From: Azospirillum canadense
GTDB lineage: Bacteria; Pseudomonadota; Alphaproteobacteria; Azospirillales; Azospirillaceae
Reading direction: 5' to 3'
Length of the DNA: 64,000 bases
NCBI RefSeq assembly: GCF_025961225.1
Contig: NZ_JAOQNG010000009.1
Span: 1-64,000, forward strand
The stretch's first letter is position 1. Each line of letters begins with the position of its first letter. The translations under genes were made by a program, and so were the position numbers. The notes below the pieces were generated by a model. It saw only the letters and a program-made list of their open reading frames with translations, was not told the origin of the DNA and did not search any database. Below are positions 57,374 through 64,000 of the stretch, one piece after another.

Positions 57374-57662
57374 CGATGCCGACGGTCGGCGCTCGCCGCC
57401 GACCGAATGCCAAGCACACCGAACCGCGGGCGCGGACCGGTCAAGGCCGAAGCCGCCCGAAGGGCGGGCGCGCCTCGGTGCGTGCCTTGACAGGGAGCAC
57501 CCACGGTTCACTCTTTCCTTCGGAAAAGGACGGTTGCTACAGTCCCGAACTGAACCCGGTCGAAGCTGCATAGGCAAGGAACCTCTGAATATGAGGTTCT
57601 GTTGACGCCACGATTGGGGCATGACGCCCTGCGCGCGCTCGCTCAGTGGGTGGAAAAGCGCC

Positions 57663-57851
57663 ATGAGAACCCCACCCCCGATGCCGATCCATTGGCTGGA
57701 CCTTCCGCTCGACCGACGCCGCCGGCTGGCTGTGTGGATCGGCCGGCTGATCCGCAAGCAGGTCGAAGCGAGCAATCCGGAGGTGGACCATGAGCGTCAT
57801 CTCCCCGGCGGCGGACCCGATTCCGAGCAAGATCAACGCGCGTCATCGTGA
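57663..57851 (+). CDS. Small protein upstream of the serine recombinase
   Basis: A 62-residue basic protein. WLDLPLDRRRRLAVWIGRLI is amphipathic and is followed by RKQVEASNPEVDHERH. It overlaps the recombinase start by 62 bases in another frame, so translation is coupled. Short, arginine-rich frames of this type commonly precede such recombinase genes in alphaproteobacteria, which makes a real gene likely. The function is not known; it may be a recombination accessory or directionality factor. Confidence 0.55.
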   Translation: MRTPPPMPIHWLDLPLDRRRRLAVWIGRLIRKQVEASNPEVDHERHLPGGGPDSEQDQRASS

Positions 57852-59889
57852 TCGTCAGGCCGTTGTTTACGTCCGACAATCGACACCCCGCCAAGTCGAA
57901 CGGAACCGCGAGTCCACCCGGCTGCAGTATGCCCTCGTCGAGCGCGCCCGGGCACTGGGATGGCGCGTGGATCAGGTGGTCGTGATCGACGATGATCTCG
58001 GCCGGTCCGCCGCGTTCACGGTTGATCGCCCGGGCTTTCAGCGCTTGGTCGCGGAGGTCGGCCTCGGCCGCGTCGGGTTGGTGCTCGGCATCGAGGTCTC
58101 GCGCTTGGCGCGTTCCTGCCGCGATGGGCACCCGCTGCTCGAAATGTGCGCGTTGTTCGACACGCTCATTGCCGACGCCGACGGCGTTTACGACGCAGCG
58201 AACTACAACGATCGGCTTCTCCTCGGGCTCAAAGGCACGATGAGCGAAGCGGAGCTGCATCTGCTTCAGGCACGGCTGCTGGAAGGGCAGCGGGCCAAGG
58301 CGCAACGCGGCGAGTTGGCCATGAACCTGCCGCGCGGCTACGTCCGCCACCCCTCCGGCCAAGTCATCTTCGATCCCGACGAACAGGTCCAAGCGGTCAT
58401 CCGGCTCGTCTTTGAAGTCTTCGACCGCCGTCGTTCGATGCGAGCCTTGTTGCGTTACTTGGTTGATCACGACATCCTTTTGCCCGACCGCGTCCGCTCC
58501 GGCCCGCACAAGGGCGAGGTCGGCTGGAATCGGCCGAACCGGGCGACCCTCGGCGATATGCTGCATCACCCGGGATACGCTGGCGCCTACGCGTATGGGC
58601 GCCGCCTGACCGACCATCGCCTGCGCCGTCCCGGTCAACCGCACAGTGGTCGCCGCTATCAGCCCGATCCGGAGCGCTGGATGGTGCTACGCCGCGACTG
58701 TTGGCCGGCCTACATTGACTGGGAGACCTATGAGCGGAACCAGGCGCAGATGACGGCCAACCGGATCAAGCATCATGGCGTCCCACGCGGCGGTCCGGCC
58801 CTGTTGAGCGGCTTGGTCCGGTGTGGGCGATGCGGCCATCGGATGGCACTTGCCTACTCGGACAACGGGCGGGAAGCTCGATACGTTTGCAATCATCTGG
58901 CCACAACCTTCGGAGCACCACGCTGCCAATCGATCAGCGCGCAGCCGGTGGACACGCTGGTGGCCGACCTTATGCTCGCCGCTCTGGCGCCTTCCAGCAT
59001 CGAGGTGGCCCTGCAACTGGCGGAAGACCTGGAGGTTGAGCGCGCCACTCTGCACCAGCAGTGGACGCACCGCCTGGAACGGGCGCGCTATGAGGTGACG
59101 TTGGCACGACGCCGTTACGAGGCGGTGGATCCGGACAATCGTTTGGTCGCGCGAACCTTGGAGTGGGAGTGGGAAGCGGCCCTGGCGAGCGAACAGATGT
59201 TGCTCGTGGAGCACGAGCACCATTGCGCGCGCGCCCCGGTCCGGCTGAGTGAGGCTGAGCAGAGCGCGATCCGGCGCCTGGCGGAGGACATTCCAGCGCT
59301 TTGGTCGGCGCCCACCACCACGGCCGCCGACCGGCAGGCGATCGCGCGGCTGATGCTCGATCAGGTGGTGATTGAGGTGGCGGGCGCGACCGAGCACGCC
59401 CGGGTCGACTGTCAGTGGGCCGGCGGTCCGCGCACGAGCCATGATCTCATTCGCCCGGTCCGACGCTTCGAGCAATTGCGGGATTTCGACCGCCTGCTGG
59501 CCCGCCTCACCGAACTCCGCCGACAAGGCTTGGCGGCGCGGGCGATCGTGGATCAGCTGAACAGCGAAGGCTGGCGCGCTCCCAAGCGGGACCGATTCAA
59601 CGAGCCCATGGTGCGGCAGCTGCTCCAGCGCCATGGGCTCGGCAACACACGGCCGATCTGGTCCGGGCAGGTGCTGCGCCGCCATGAGGACGAGTGGACC
59701 TTGCAGGAATTGTCTGAACGGCTCGGCGTCGGCCGGCAAGCCGTCTATGGTTGGCTGCGTCGCGGCCGCCTGCAAGCGCGGATGGCCAAGGTCGGAGGGC
59801 AACGGATCTGGCTGGTCACGCTTACCCAGGCCGACATCACGCGGCTCCGATCCCCCGTGTCGGTCAATGCTGGCAAACAGGAACCGTAA
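57790..59889 (+). CDS. Large serine recombinase
   Basis: A 699-residue site-specific recombinase. The N-terminal resolvase domain has the nucleophile serine in VVYVRQSTPRQVERNRESTR, then LGIEVSRLARSCRDGHPLLE. The recombinase domain (about residues 190-300) includes LGDMLHHPGYAGAYAYGRR. The zinc-ribbon domain shows GLVRCGRCGHRM and later ARYVCNHL with a final cysteine in APRCQS. A coiled-coil-like stretch follows, and the C-terminus adds a helix-turn-helix (WTLQELSERLGVGRQAVYGW). It probably excises and integrates its own 2.36-kb element. Confidence 0.93.
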   Translation: MSVISPAADPIPSKINARHRDRQAVVYVRQSTPRQVERNRESTRLQYALVERARALGWRVDQVVVIDDDLGRSAAFTVDRPGFQRLVAEVGLGRVGLVLGIEVSRLARSCRDGHPLLEMCALFDTLIADADGVYDAANYNDRLLLGLKGTMSEAELHLLQARLLEGQRAKAQRGELAMNLPRGYVRHPSGQVIFDPDEQVQAVIRLVFEVFDRRRSMRALLRYLVDHDILLPDRVRSGPHKGEVGWNRPNRATLGDMLHHPGYAGAYAYGRRLTDHRLRRPGQPHSGRRYQPDPERWMVLRRDCWPAYIDWETYERNQAQMTANRIKHHGVPRGGPALLSGLVRCGRCGHRMALAYSDNGREARYVCNHLATTFGAPRCQSISAQPVDTLVADLMLAALAPSSIEVALQLAEDLEVERATLHQQWTHRLERARYEVTLARRRYEAVDPDNRLVARTLEWEWEAALASEQMLLVEHEHHCARAPVRLSEAEQSAIRRLAEDIPALWSAPTTTAADRQAIARLMLDQVVIEVAGATEHARVDCQWAGGPRTSHDLIRPVRRFEQLRDFDRLLARLTELRRQGLAARAIVDQLNSEGWRAPKRDRFNEPMVRQLLQRHGLGNTRPIWSGQVLRRHEDEWTLQELSERLGVGRQAVYGWLRRGRLQARMAKVGGQRIWLVTLTQADITRLRSPVSVNAGKQEP

Positions 59890-59918
59890 ACAGAGAGGCG
59901 CTATGACAAACCCGTCGA

Positions 59919-60084
59919 GCGCGTCTGGCTGTACCTGCGCGAGCGCTTTCTGTCCCACCGGCTTCTGGACGACTACGACGCCGTCGTCCAGAACTGCTGT
60001 GACGCCTGGAACGCCCTCACCGCAACACCAGAGCGTCTACGCTCCCTCACCAGCTACCCGTGGCTCCCATGTCTCAATGCTTAG
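59919..60084 (+). pseudogene. IS630-family transposase, last part
   Basis: It continues the motif PELNPVE (left at 57544-57563) as RVWLYLRERFLSHRLLDDYD, then WNALTATPERLRSLTSYPWL and a TAG at 60082. The catalytic glutamate of NPVE is split from this part by the serine-recombinase element. All four parts sum to about 355 codons, the normal IS630 size, once the one-base shift is allowed. Confidence 0.85.
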
Positions 60085-60097
60085 GCGCCGCGGTATT

Positions 60098-60515
60098 AAT
60101 GCTGAGTTGATCTTTTTGAATGCGTCAGACGGGCGTTCTGCTGGAACCTTCCGGAGAGGATCTTGGTTCGGGCTCTGGACCTCCTGCGTGGTCAGATCCT
60201 TATCCTTCGCGGTCGGCATGGCGGGTCCCGTCGCAGTGCGCGCGCCGAGGTGTCGGCGGTGACCGAGCACGCTGGAGCGTATACGAGACGCGGGCGTCCT
60301 GCGTTGCGCCGCCCGCAACGGGGCCGGCATGTTGATCATGGACAGCGCCGGGCAGTGGCAGGCTTTTACACCGACATATGCCGCGCGGGATTTTAGACGG
60401 CCGTGCAACGGAATGCGCCATCGTCGTACGAACGTTAGTCGCACAAACCGAACGCCCGGCGGATCGTTTGTCCGGCTGTAATATTGTTGCGCACCTGCCC
60501 TGAGGTCTCTGCGTA
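60098..60515. other. Spacer with possible gene fragment
   Basis: No confident gene. On the minus strand from ATG 60218 a frame reads MPTAKDKDLTTQEVQSPNQD and runs to FKKINSAL, where it meets the IS630 end, so about 40 codons of a gene cut by IS630 may survive. There is no clear ribosome site. The rest of the stretch shows nothing I can assign. Confidence 0.3.
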
Positions 60516-60536
60516 TCTGGTATTTGGTATACCAGA
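60516..60536. promoter_or_regulatory. Palindromic operator upstream of a small gene
   Basis: TCTGGTAT and ATACCAGA form perfect 8-base arms around TTGGT. The inner TTGGTATACCA is itself a near palindrome like the GGTATACC core at 14528-14537. A good -10-like TATACT follows at 60538-60543. A GntR/FCD-type or similar regulator may act here. Confidence 0.5.
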
Positions 60537-60572
60537 CTATACTCCCTCCATCAGATCACTGGAGGACACGCC

Positions 60573-60707
60573 ATGACGACCACGACCTTCTCCCACGCCG
60601 GTGCCGCTCACACCGCGCCGACCGCCGTGCAGGCCATCCGCGGGTTTCTGGTTTCCTGGTTCCACGCAACGCCGGTCTACATCGTTTACAGCGCCTTGGC
60701 CAAGTGA
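60573..60707 (+). CDS. Small protein, 44 residues
   Basis: MTTTTFSHAGAAHTAPTAVQ is followed by AIRGFLVSWFHATPVYIVYS and ALAK. GGAGGACACGCC gives a strong ribosome site before ATG 60573. A promoter-like palindrome lies upstream and an intrinsic terminator 75 bases downstream, so this is a complete transcription unit. One amphipathic, aromatic-rich helix (residues about 20-40) could sit on the membrane. I do not recognise a family. Confidence 0.6.
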   Translation: MTTTTFSHAGAAHTAPTAVQAIRGFLVSWFHATPVYIVYSALAK

Positions 60708-60782
60708 GAGGACGTTCTGGGACGTGCAGCGTTCGCTTTGATGCTGCCGCCCTGCTGATTGCCTGAAGAGATTGAGAACCGA

Positions 60783-60813
60783 AAAACGGGCGGCGCTCTG
60801 CGCAGCCCGTTTT
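60783..60813 (+). terminator. Intrinsic terminator
   Basis: AAAACGGGC (60783-60791) pairs perfectly with GCCCGTTTT (60805-60813), with CGTTTG following. It ends the unit containing the 44-residue gene. Between this point and 61025 no gene is evident. Confidence 0.75.
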
Positions 60814-61025
60814 CGTTTGTGCAGAAACTCTCGGCATTATCCGTCATCGACCAGAAGCGAAGAAGTTTACTGGCCTGTCGTGGTTCTCTCACGTATCCGC
60901 GCCTCGGCTTCTTGCGTTCAGGGCCAAGTTTCCTGAACGAGAGCGGATAGCTTTCCCGCTAAGGCTTTCGGCCGGCGTCTTGTCGCGATCGTCTTCTCTT
61001 CCTGATGACCAAGGAGAACTGGCCG

Positions 61026-61385
61026 ATGCTTGGGGAAGCCATCCCGCTGAAACTGACCGGGTGGGCGTGGCTTCAAACCGGGATTGACCGCCGCATCATC
61101 GGCTGGGATGCGGACGCTTGCGCGTGGGTGGCGTCGCCGCCGGTGGCCACCGTCGGGTCGAGTGCGCTAGGAACGCCGCCGCGCCGGGCAATGACCGCGA
61201 GCCACCGCGCTGTCCAGTTGTCGGAACCAGCGCGCGTGCTGTCGGACGATATGCTGGGGGCCATCGACCAATTTCGAGCCGAGCATCACTTCGTCGCCAG
61301 CCAAAGCAACGCCGCGATTTCCGTCCGTCTGTGGTGGCCGCAGCTCACGGGTCGCTCAAGCCCGGCTTCGCGCCGATCCGCCTGA
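61026..61385 (+). CDS. Hypothetical protein
   Basis: A 119-residue frame starting MLGEAIPLKLTGWAWLQTGI after AAGGAGAACTGGCCG, a reasonable ribosome site. The first 40 residues look protein-like; the C-terminus is rich in Arg, Ser and Pro and may be out of frame. No family recognised. The following 61386-61698 holds only a hairpin. Confidence 0.35.
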   Translation: MLGEAIPLKLTGWAWLQTGIDRRIIGWDADACAWVASPPVATVGSSALGTPPRRAMTASHRAVQLSEPARVLSDDMLGAIDQFRAEHHFVASQSNAAISVRLWWPQLTGRSSPASRRSA

Positions 61386-61602
61386 GGCTGGCGTGTGGCG
61401 TGTGGCGTGGCAAGTTCGCTGCTGCGCCCCCTTTGCCAATGGCCACGACGCGAGCGCGATCCGGATCACGCCCGAACTTCATCGGCGCGCCGAAATGGGC
61501 AGACTTCCCTCATCAGAGCGCTCGAAATGAGAACCGCTCTGGCATACGGTATCCCAAGCACGGCAGTCCTTGTCTCGGGTTGTGTTTTTCTTTGAGCTTT
61601 AA

Positions 61603-61618
61603 GCCGCCTTTGGGCGGC
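61603..61618. terminator. GC hairpin, possible terminator
   Basis: GCCGCCTTTGGGCGGC forms a six-base perfect stem with a short loop, about 80 bases beyond the stop of the minus-strand gene at 61699 and beyond the plus-strand frame at 61026. T-runs are weak on both sides. Confidence 0.45.
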
Positions 61619-61698
61619 CTCATTCTTTGGCTCCGCAGGACAAACCGAGGGCCGGCGTGGTGCAAACCAATCTCCCAGTCGATTGCCCGGCAATTGCA

Positions 61699-62040
61699 TC
61701 ACTCGTGAGAGCGGGCTCCCGAAGGCTCGAATGGGCTCCGCACAATGTCCATCGCGGATATGGGAGCGGCGGCACCGGGAACGTCAAACGCCGGCATGTG
61801 GCTTTGTTCAACCACGCCGAGGAGCGACACTGCGGCGGCGCCACCGCCGATCAGCGCGGCGCCCAGAATGGCCCACCGCAACAGCCCAGCCAAGCGGCGG
61901 ATCGCCTGCTCCACCAGAAACCACGTCGCCATGCCGAGGAGGAACGCGGTCCGCCCATCCAGCCCCTTCGCCTGGTCACCGACGGCCGCGATCAGGTGGC
62001 CAGCCCAGCTGATGAAGCCTTCAAAGGTCGAGATTTCCAC
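61699..62040 (-). CDS. Hypothetical membrane protein, two helices
   Basis: A 113-residue protein starting at GTG 62040, six bases after GGAGG. Two membrane helices are clear: about 32-50 (AFLLGMATWFLVEQAIRRLA) and 55-75 (LLRWAILGAALIGGGAAAVS). A 35-residue polar tail follows. No family is recognised. It may be co-expressed with the lipoprotein gene upstream on the same strand, 122 bases away. Confidence 0.6.
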   Translation of the reverse strand: MEISTFEGFISWAGHLIAAVGDQAKGLDGRTAFLLGMATWFLVEQAIRRLAGLLRWAILGAALIGGGAAAVSLLGVVEQSHMPAFDVPGAAAPISAMDIVRSPFEPSGARSHE

Positions 62041-62162
62041 GTTTTGCCTCCGGTGTTTGGCGCGGGACCGTAGCGCCTAAGCTGGTCCAACGACAGAGGC
62101 AGTTTTGAGGCGCAGACCATTCGCTTAGTTTCCAAGCAACGGAAGCCTTTGCGCCGGTCGTA

Positions 62163-62549
62163 TCATTGGTCCTTACCAAACGGGATCGTCAGAATTAAGC
62201 CTGGACCACCGGGCGGCAGGATTGAGTCCTGGTTTGTTGGGGTGATCGGCATCTCGTCAGCTTGCGTTTGAGCTGCAGGCGGATCATCCAAACTAAGCCA
62301 GCCGCCCGATATTGTCGGCGTGTTGCCGGGATGAGTGGAAGAAGGAGGCAACGGTGCGAGCCGCAGGTCGCCGAGGTTGGCGCTCGGCATCTGGAACCCG
62401 GCAGTGCCTTGCTGGAAGGTGCTCGCAAGCCGCGGATTGCCGGCGGTCGAGGCTTCAGTGCCGACGCTGTTCTGCGCCAGAGCCAAGCAGCCGGACAGAG
62501 ATGACAGAGAAAGGCTCAGGCCCAACCTCATGGCCGCCGTTCGCCCCAT
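62163..62549 (-). CDS. Hypothetical lipoprotein
   Basis: A 128-residue protein from ATG 62549, five bases after GGAGG. The N-terminus is a lipoprotein signal: MGRTAAMRLGLSLSLSSLSG then Cys21, with LSGC as the lipobox. The mature part is proline-, threonine- and serine-rich and probably disordered, without a known domain. The 673 bases between this gene and the response regulator hold no gene that I can support. Confidence 0.6.
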   Translation of the reverse strand: MGRTAAMRLGLSLSLSSLSGCLALAQNSVGTEASTAGNPRLASTFQQGTAGFQMPSANLGDLRLAPLPPSSTHPGNTPTISGGWLSLDDPPAAQTQADEMPITPTNQDSILPPGGPGLILTIPFGKDQ

Positions 62550-63222
62550 GTCGGCCTCCATTTTTGAGAAAATCATGCCGGCAGACGAAGGAGCAGGGGA
62601 GAGATCCTAAGAGATACGTCCGTCAGCGAGCAGCGGCGCGTCGATGAGCGGTAATCCTGACGATCCTTGGTGTCGCGAAGGTACAGCACCTCCTGGGTTC
62701 TGACGCCGTCCTCGCCCGAAAACGTCAAGGTTTCGAAACGGACAGCAGACTCGCGCCACTAGCCCGGCCGAGGCAGTGTTTTTCTCCACCAATTCTATTC
62801 AGAGGGTACTCCGCGGCGCGCGCGGGTCCCCCCGTGGACACCCTGGACAACGGGTTCTGCAGCCTTAGGTGTGGCTGGATATTGGACGCCGACGCTCGCT
62901 GGCTTTTGAAAACCGATTGACACCTTCTGCCGACTGAACGGCGACCGCTCAACGTCAACTCATGTCAGCCGGCCGAAGAAATCTTTCGTTCCCGAATCGT
63001 TCGACCTTGGCGTTGTTTATCCGACAACAGGCGCTATGCCCTCGATTCCGCATGAGACGGGTGGCGGTTCCGTCATCGTCCGGACCCATGGGCGATGCCT
63101 GTCCAGAAGTGCAGGGGAAAGGACATTTTTACGCCGCGTTAACCATGTCGTCCCAGAAATGTGCCTCCCTGACGCGGCCGATGGTCGCCCAATTCTCTGC
63201 AACGGTAGCGAGGACCGAACCA

Positions 63223-64000
63223 GTGAGCGTTTACTCTCTTCCCAGCGTTTCGTCGGTCAATCACAGCACGGCGCGCATGGCCGAGGTCATTGCCCGGGTG
63301 GCTTTGGTCGAAGCGGATGATAGCCACCGTGAATCGTTGGGCCGCAGCTTGGCGGAAGAGGGGTATGATGTCCGGTCATTCGACCGCGGCGAGGCCGCCT
63401 TGGAGTACCTGACGCACGGTGGCGAGACCGATCTCCTCTTGCTCGACTGGAACGCGCCCGGCATGGCGGCTGCCGCGCTCCTGCGACAGGTGACCTCCCG
63501 CGGGATCAGCGCCCCGGTCATTTGCCTGGCCGAAGAGGCTGAAGACGGCGACGAAGAGAGCGCGCTGGCCCACGGCGCTCTCGATTACATCGACAAGTCG
63601 CGCCGGCTGCCGATCCTCCTGAAGCGGATGTCGCTGGTCCTCGATGGCACCAAAACCAACCCCAGCGACGTGCCAGAGCAGGTTGAGAGCGAGGCGCAGG
63701 TCCAAATCCACGGAGATCTGGGACTGCGTTTGGCCCAGGGGCGTGCCTTTTGGAAAGGAACGCGCGTCGATCTTACGTTGACCGAGTTCAACATGGTCGC
63801 CCTGCTGGTCAACCGGCTGGAGAGCGACGTGTCCTACCGTGAAATCTACGACCTGGTGCACGGCCAAGGTTTCATGGCCGGGTACGGAAGCAACGGTTAT
63901 CGGGCGAACGTGCGCGCCTTCATCAAGCGCATCCGGGCGAAGTTCCGCGCGGTTGATGCTGAATTCGACGGCATCTCCAATTACCCCGGCTTCGGCTATC
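63223..64000 (+). CDS. Response regulator, OmpR/ChvI-like, partial
   Basis: A receiver domain followed by a winged-helix DNA-binding domain, running off the right edge after about 259 codons. The receiver begins IARVALVEADDSHRESLGRS, has the phospho-acceptor aspartate in DLLLLDWNAPGM and the conserved lysine in GALDYIDKSRRL. The usual Thr/Ser switch position reads CLAEE, which is atypical. The DNA-binding part reads TRVDLTLTEFNMVALLVNRL, VSYREIYDLVHGQGFMAGYG and RAFIKRIRAKFRAVD, close to ChvI/ExoQ-type regulators. GTG 63223 after AGCGAGGACCG is my preferred start; ATG 63181 and ATG 63277 are in frame. Confidence 0.87.
   Translation, partial: MSVYSLPSVSSVNHSTARMAEVIARVALVEADDSHRESLGRSLAEEGYDVRSFDRGEAALEYLTHGGETDLLLLDWNAPGMAAAALLRQVTSRGISAPVICLAEEAEDGDEESALAHGALDYIDKSRRLPILLKRMSLVLDGTKTNPSDVPEQVESEAQVQIHGDLGLRLAQGRAFWKGTRVDLTLTEFNMVALLVNRLESDVSYREIYDLVHGQGFMAGYGSNGYRANVRAFIKRIRAKFRAVDAEFDGISNYPGFGY

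Larger units (their letters stand above)
54936..57537 (+). mobile_element. IS110-family element C, in IS630 part 2/3
   Basis: Inserted between IS630 codons for LPP and YSPELNP, leaving those codons in frame on both sides, with no clear duplication. Its left untranslated end is itself split after 54957 by IS5 copy C. Without that IS5 it is about 1.29 kb. The transposase gene is intact, but any guide RNA encoded in the left end would be broken. Confidence 0.8.
57564..59918 (+). mobile_element. Serine-recombinase mobile element in IS630
   Basis: A 2.36-kb segment between GTCGA at 57559-57563 and GTCGA at 59914-59918, inserted in the NPVE codons of the IS630 transposase. Both junctions also share AACCCG-type sequence, as expected for attL and attR after site-specific integration by a large serine recombinase. 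It carries only a small upstream gene and the recombinase gene. Removing one GTCGA restores the IS630 frame. Confidence 0.7.
52488..60097 (+). mobile_element. IS630-family element, outer layer of nested pile 2
   Basis: The transposase gene is found in four pieces: 52546-53108, 54624-54935, 57538-57563 and 59919-60084. Between them lie two IS110 elements and a serine-recombinase element. The ends are not sharply defined. ATACC-type sequence near 52490 and, inverted, near 60097 may be the terminal repeats, so the outer coordinates are approximate. Confidence 0.7.

Noticed and set aside
60759..60950. 63-codon frame MPEEIENRKTGG
   Set aside because: It runs through the intrinsic terminator hairpin at 60783-60813 and has no ribosome site.

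Overview
The window looks like an accessory, IS-rich stretch of a high-GC alphaproteobacterial replicon, most plausibly a large plasmid or chromid of Azospirillum or a close Rhodospirillales relative. This is an inference from the very high GC codon use, the mix of TRAP, dipeptide-type and ribose-type transporters with CoA-transferases, the SoxCD-like pair and the IS families present. I see no tRNA, rRNA, CRISPR array or replication gene.

Layout. (1) 1-3936: a TRAP transporter pair (dctM cut by the window edge, dctQ), a divergent TetR regulator with two candidate operators between them, and aroQ (type II dehydroquinase), with a decayed IS5/IS903-type remnant between tetR and aroQ. (2) 4027-10877: a nested pile of insertion sequences five levels deep, IS6 > IS256 > IS110 > IS5 > IS256, whose boundaries can be worked out to the base. 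(3) 11149-27176: two GntR/FCD regulators, two alpha/beta hydrolases, an aldo/keto reductase and a long co-oriented operon. The operon holds a hydrolase, a carboxymuconolactone-decarboxylase-like protein, an amino-acid-synthesis-family protein, a peptide-type binding protein, an aldehyde dehydrogenase, two permeases, a 603-residue protein I do not recognise, a DUF3726-like protein and a fused double ABC ATPase. It is followed by a frameshifted and truncated amidase. (4) 27177-45518: a LacI-regulated catabolic locus with two pairs of IpdAB-type CoA-transferase genes, a CaiB-type CoA-transferase, a ThDP enzyme, a ribose-type ABC importer, a Gfo/Idh/MocA-aldo/keto reductase fusion, a MaoC-type hydratase and a truncated dhaK. 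(5) 45726-52481: an MFS transporter and soxC/soxD-like sulfite dehydrogenase genes between two different IS701 elements. (6) About 52488-60097: a second nested pile, in which one IS630 is interrupted by two IS110 elements (one itself interrupted by the same IS5 seen in pile 1) and by a serine-recombinase element. (7) 60098-64000: small and hypothetical genes, ending in an OmpR/ChvI-like response regulator cut by the right edge.

The main structural result is that region 4 is rearranged. Two identical 1110-bp IS903-type copies (27177-28286 and 33156-34265) lie in opposite orientation, and the 4.9-kb segment between them has been inverted. The caiB gene is split between them: its first 88 codons lie on the minus strand beside one copy, and the rest lies on the plus strand beside the other. 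The 8-base target duplication CCGCGAGG appears once at each outer junction, in opposite orientations. Undoing the inversion and removing one IS restores an exact 396-codon gene and a continuous operon: lacI, CoA-transferase A, B, caiB, ThDP enzyme, ABC importer. Four LacI-type palindromes in this segment suggest one repressor controlled the CoA-transferase promoter, a second decayed promoter and the dhaK side.

Functionally, regions 3 and 4 read as two separate import-plus-catabolism systems. One is a peptide-type ABC uptake system with hydrolytic and oxidative enzymes. The other is a sugar- or polyol-type ABC uptake system with CoA-dependent ring or chain cleavage. Neither substrate can be named from sequence alone.
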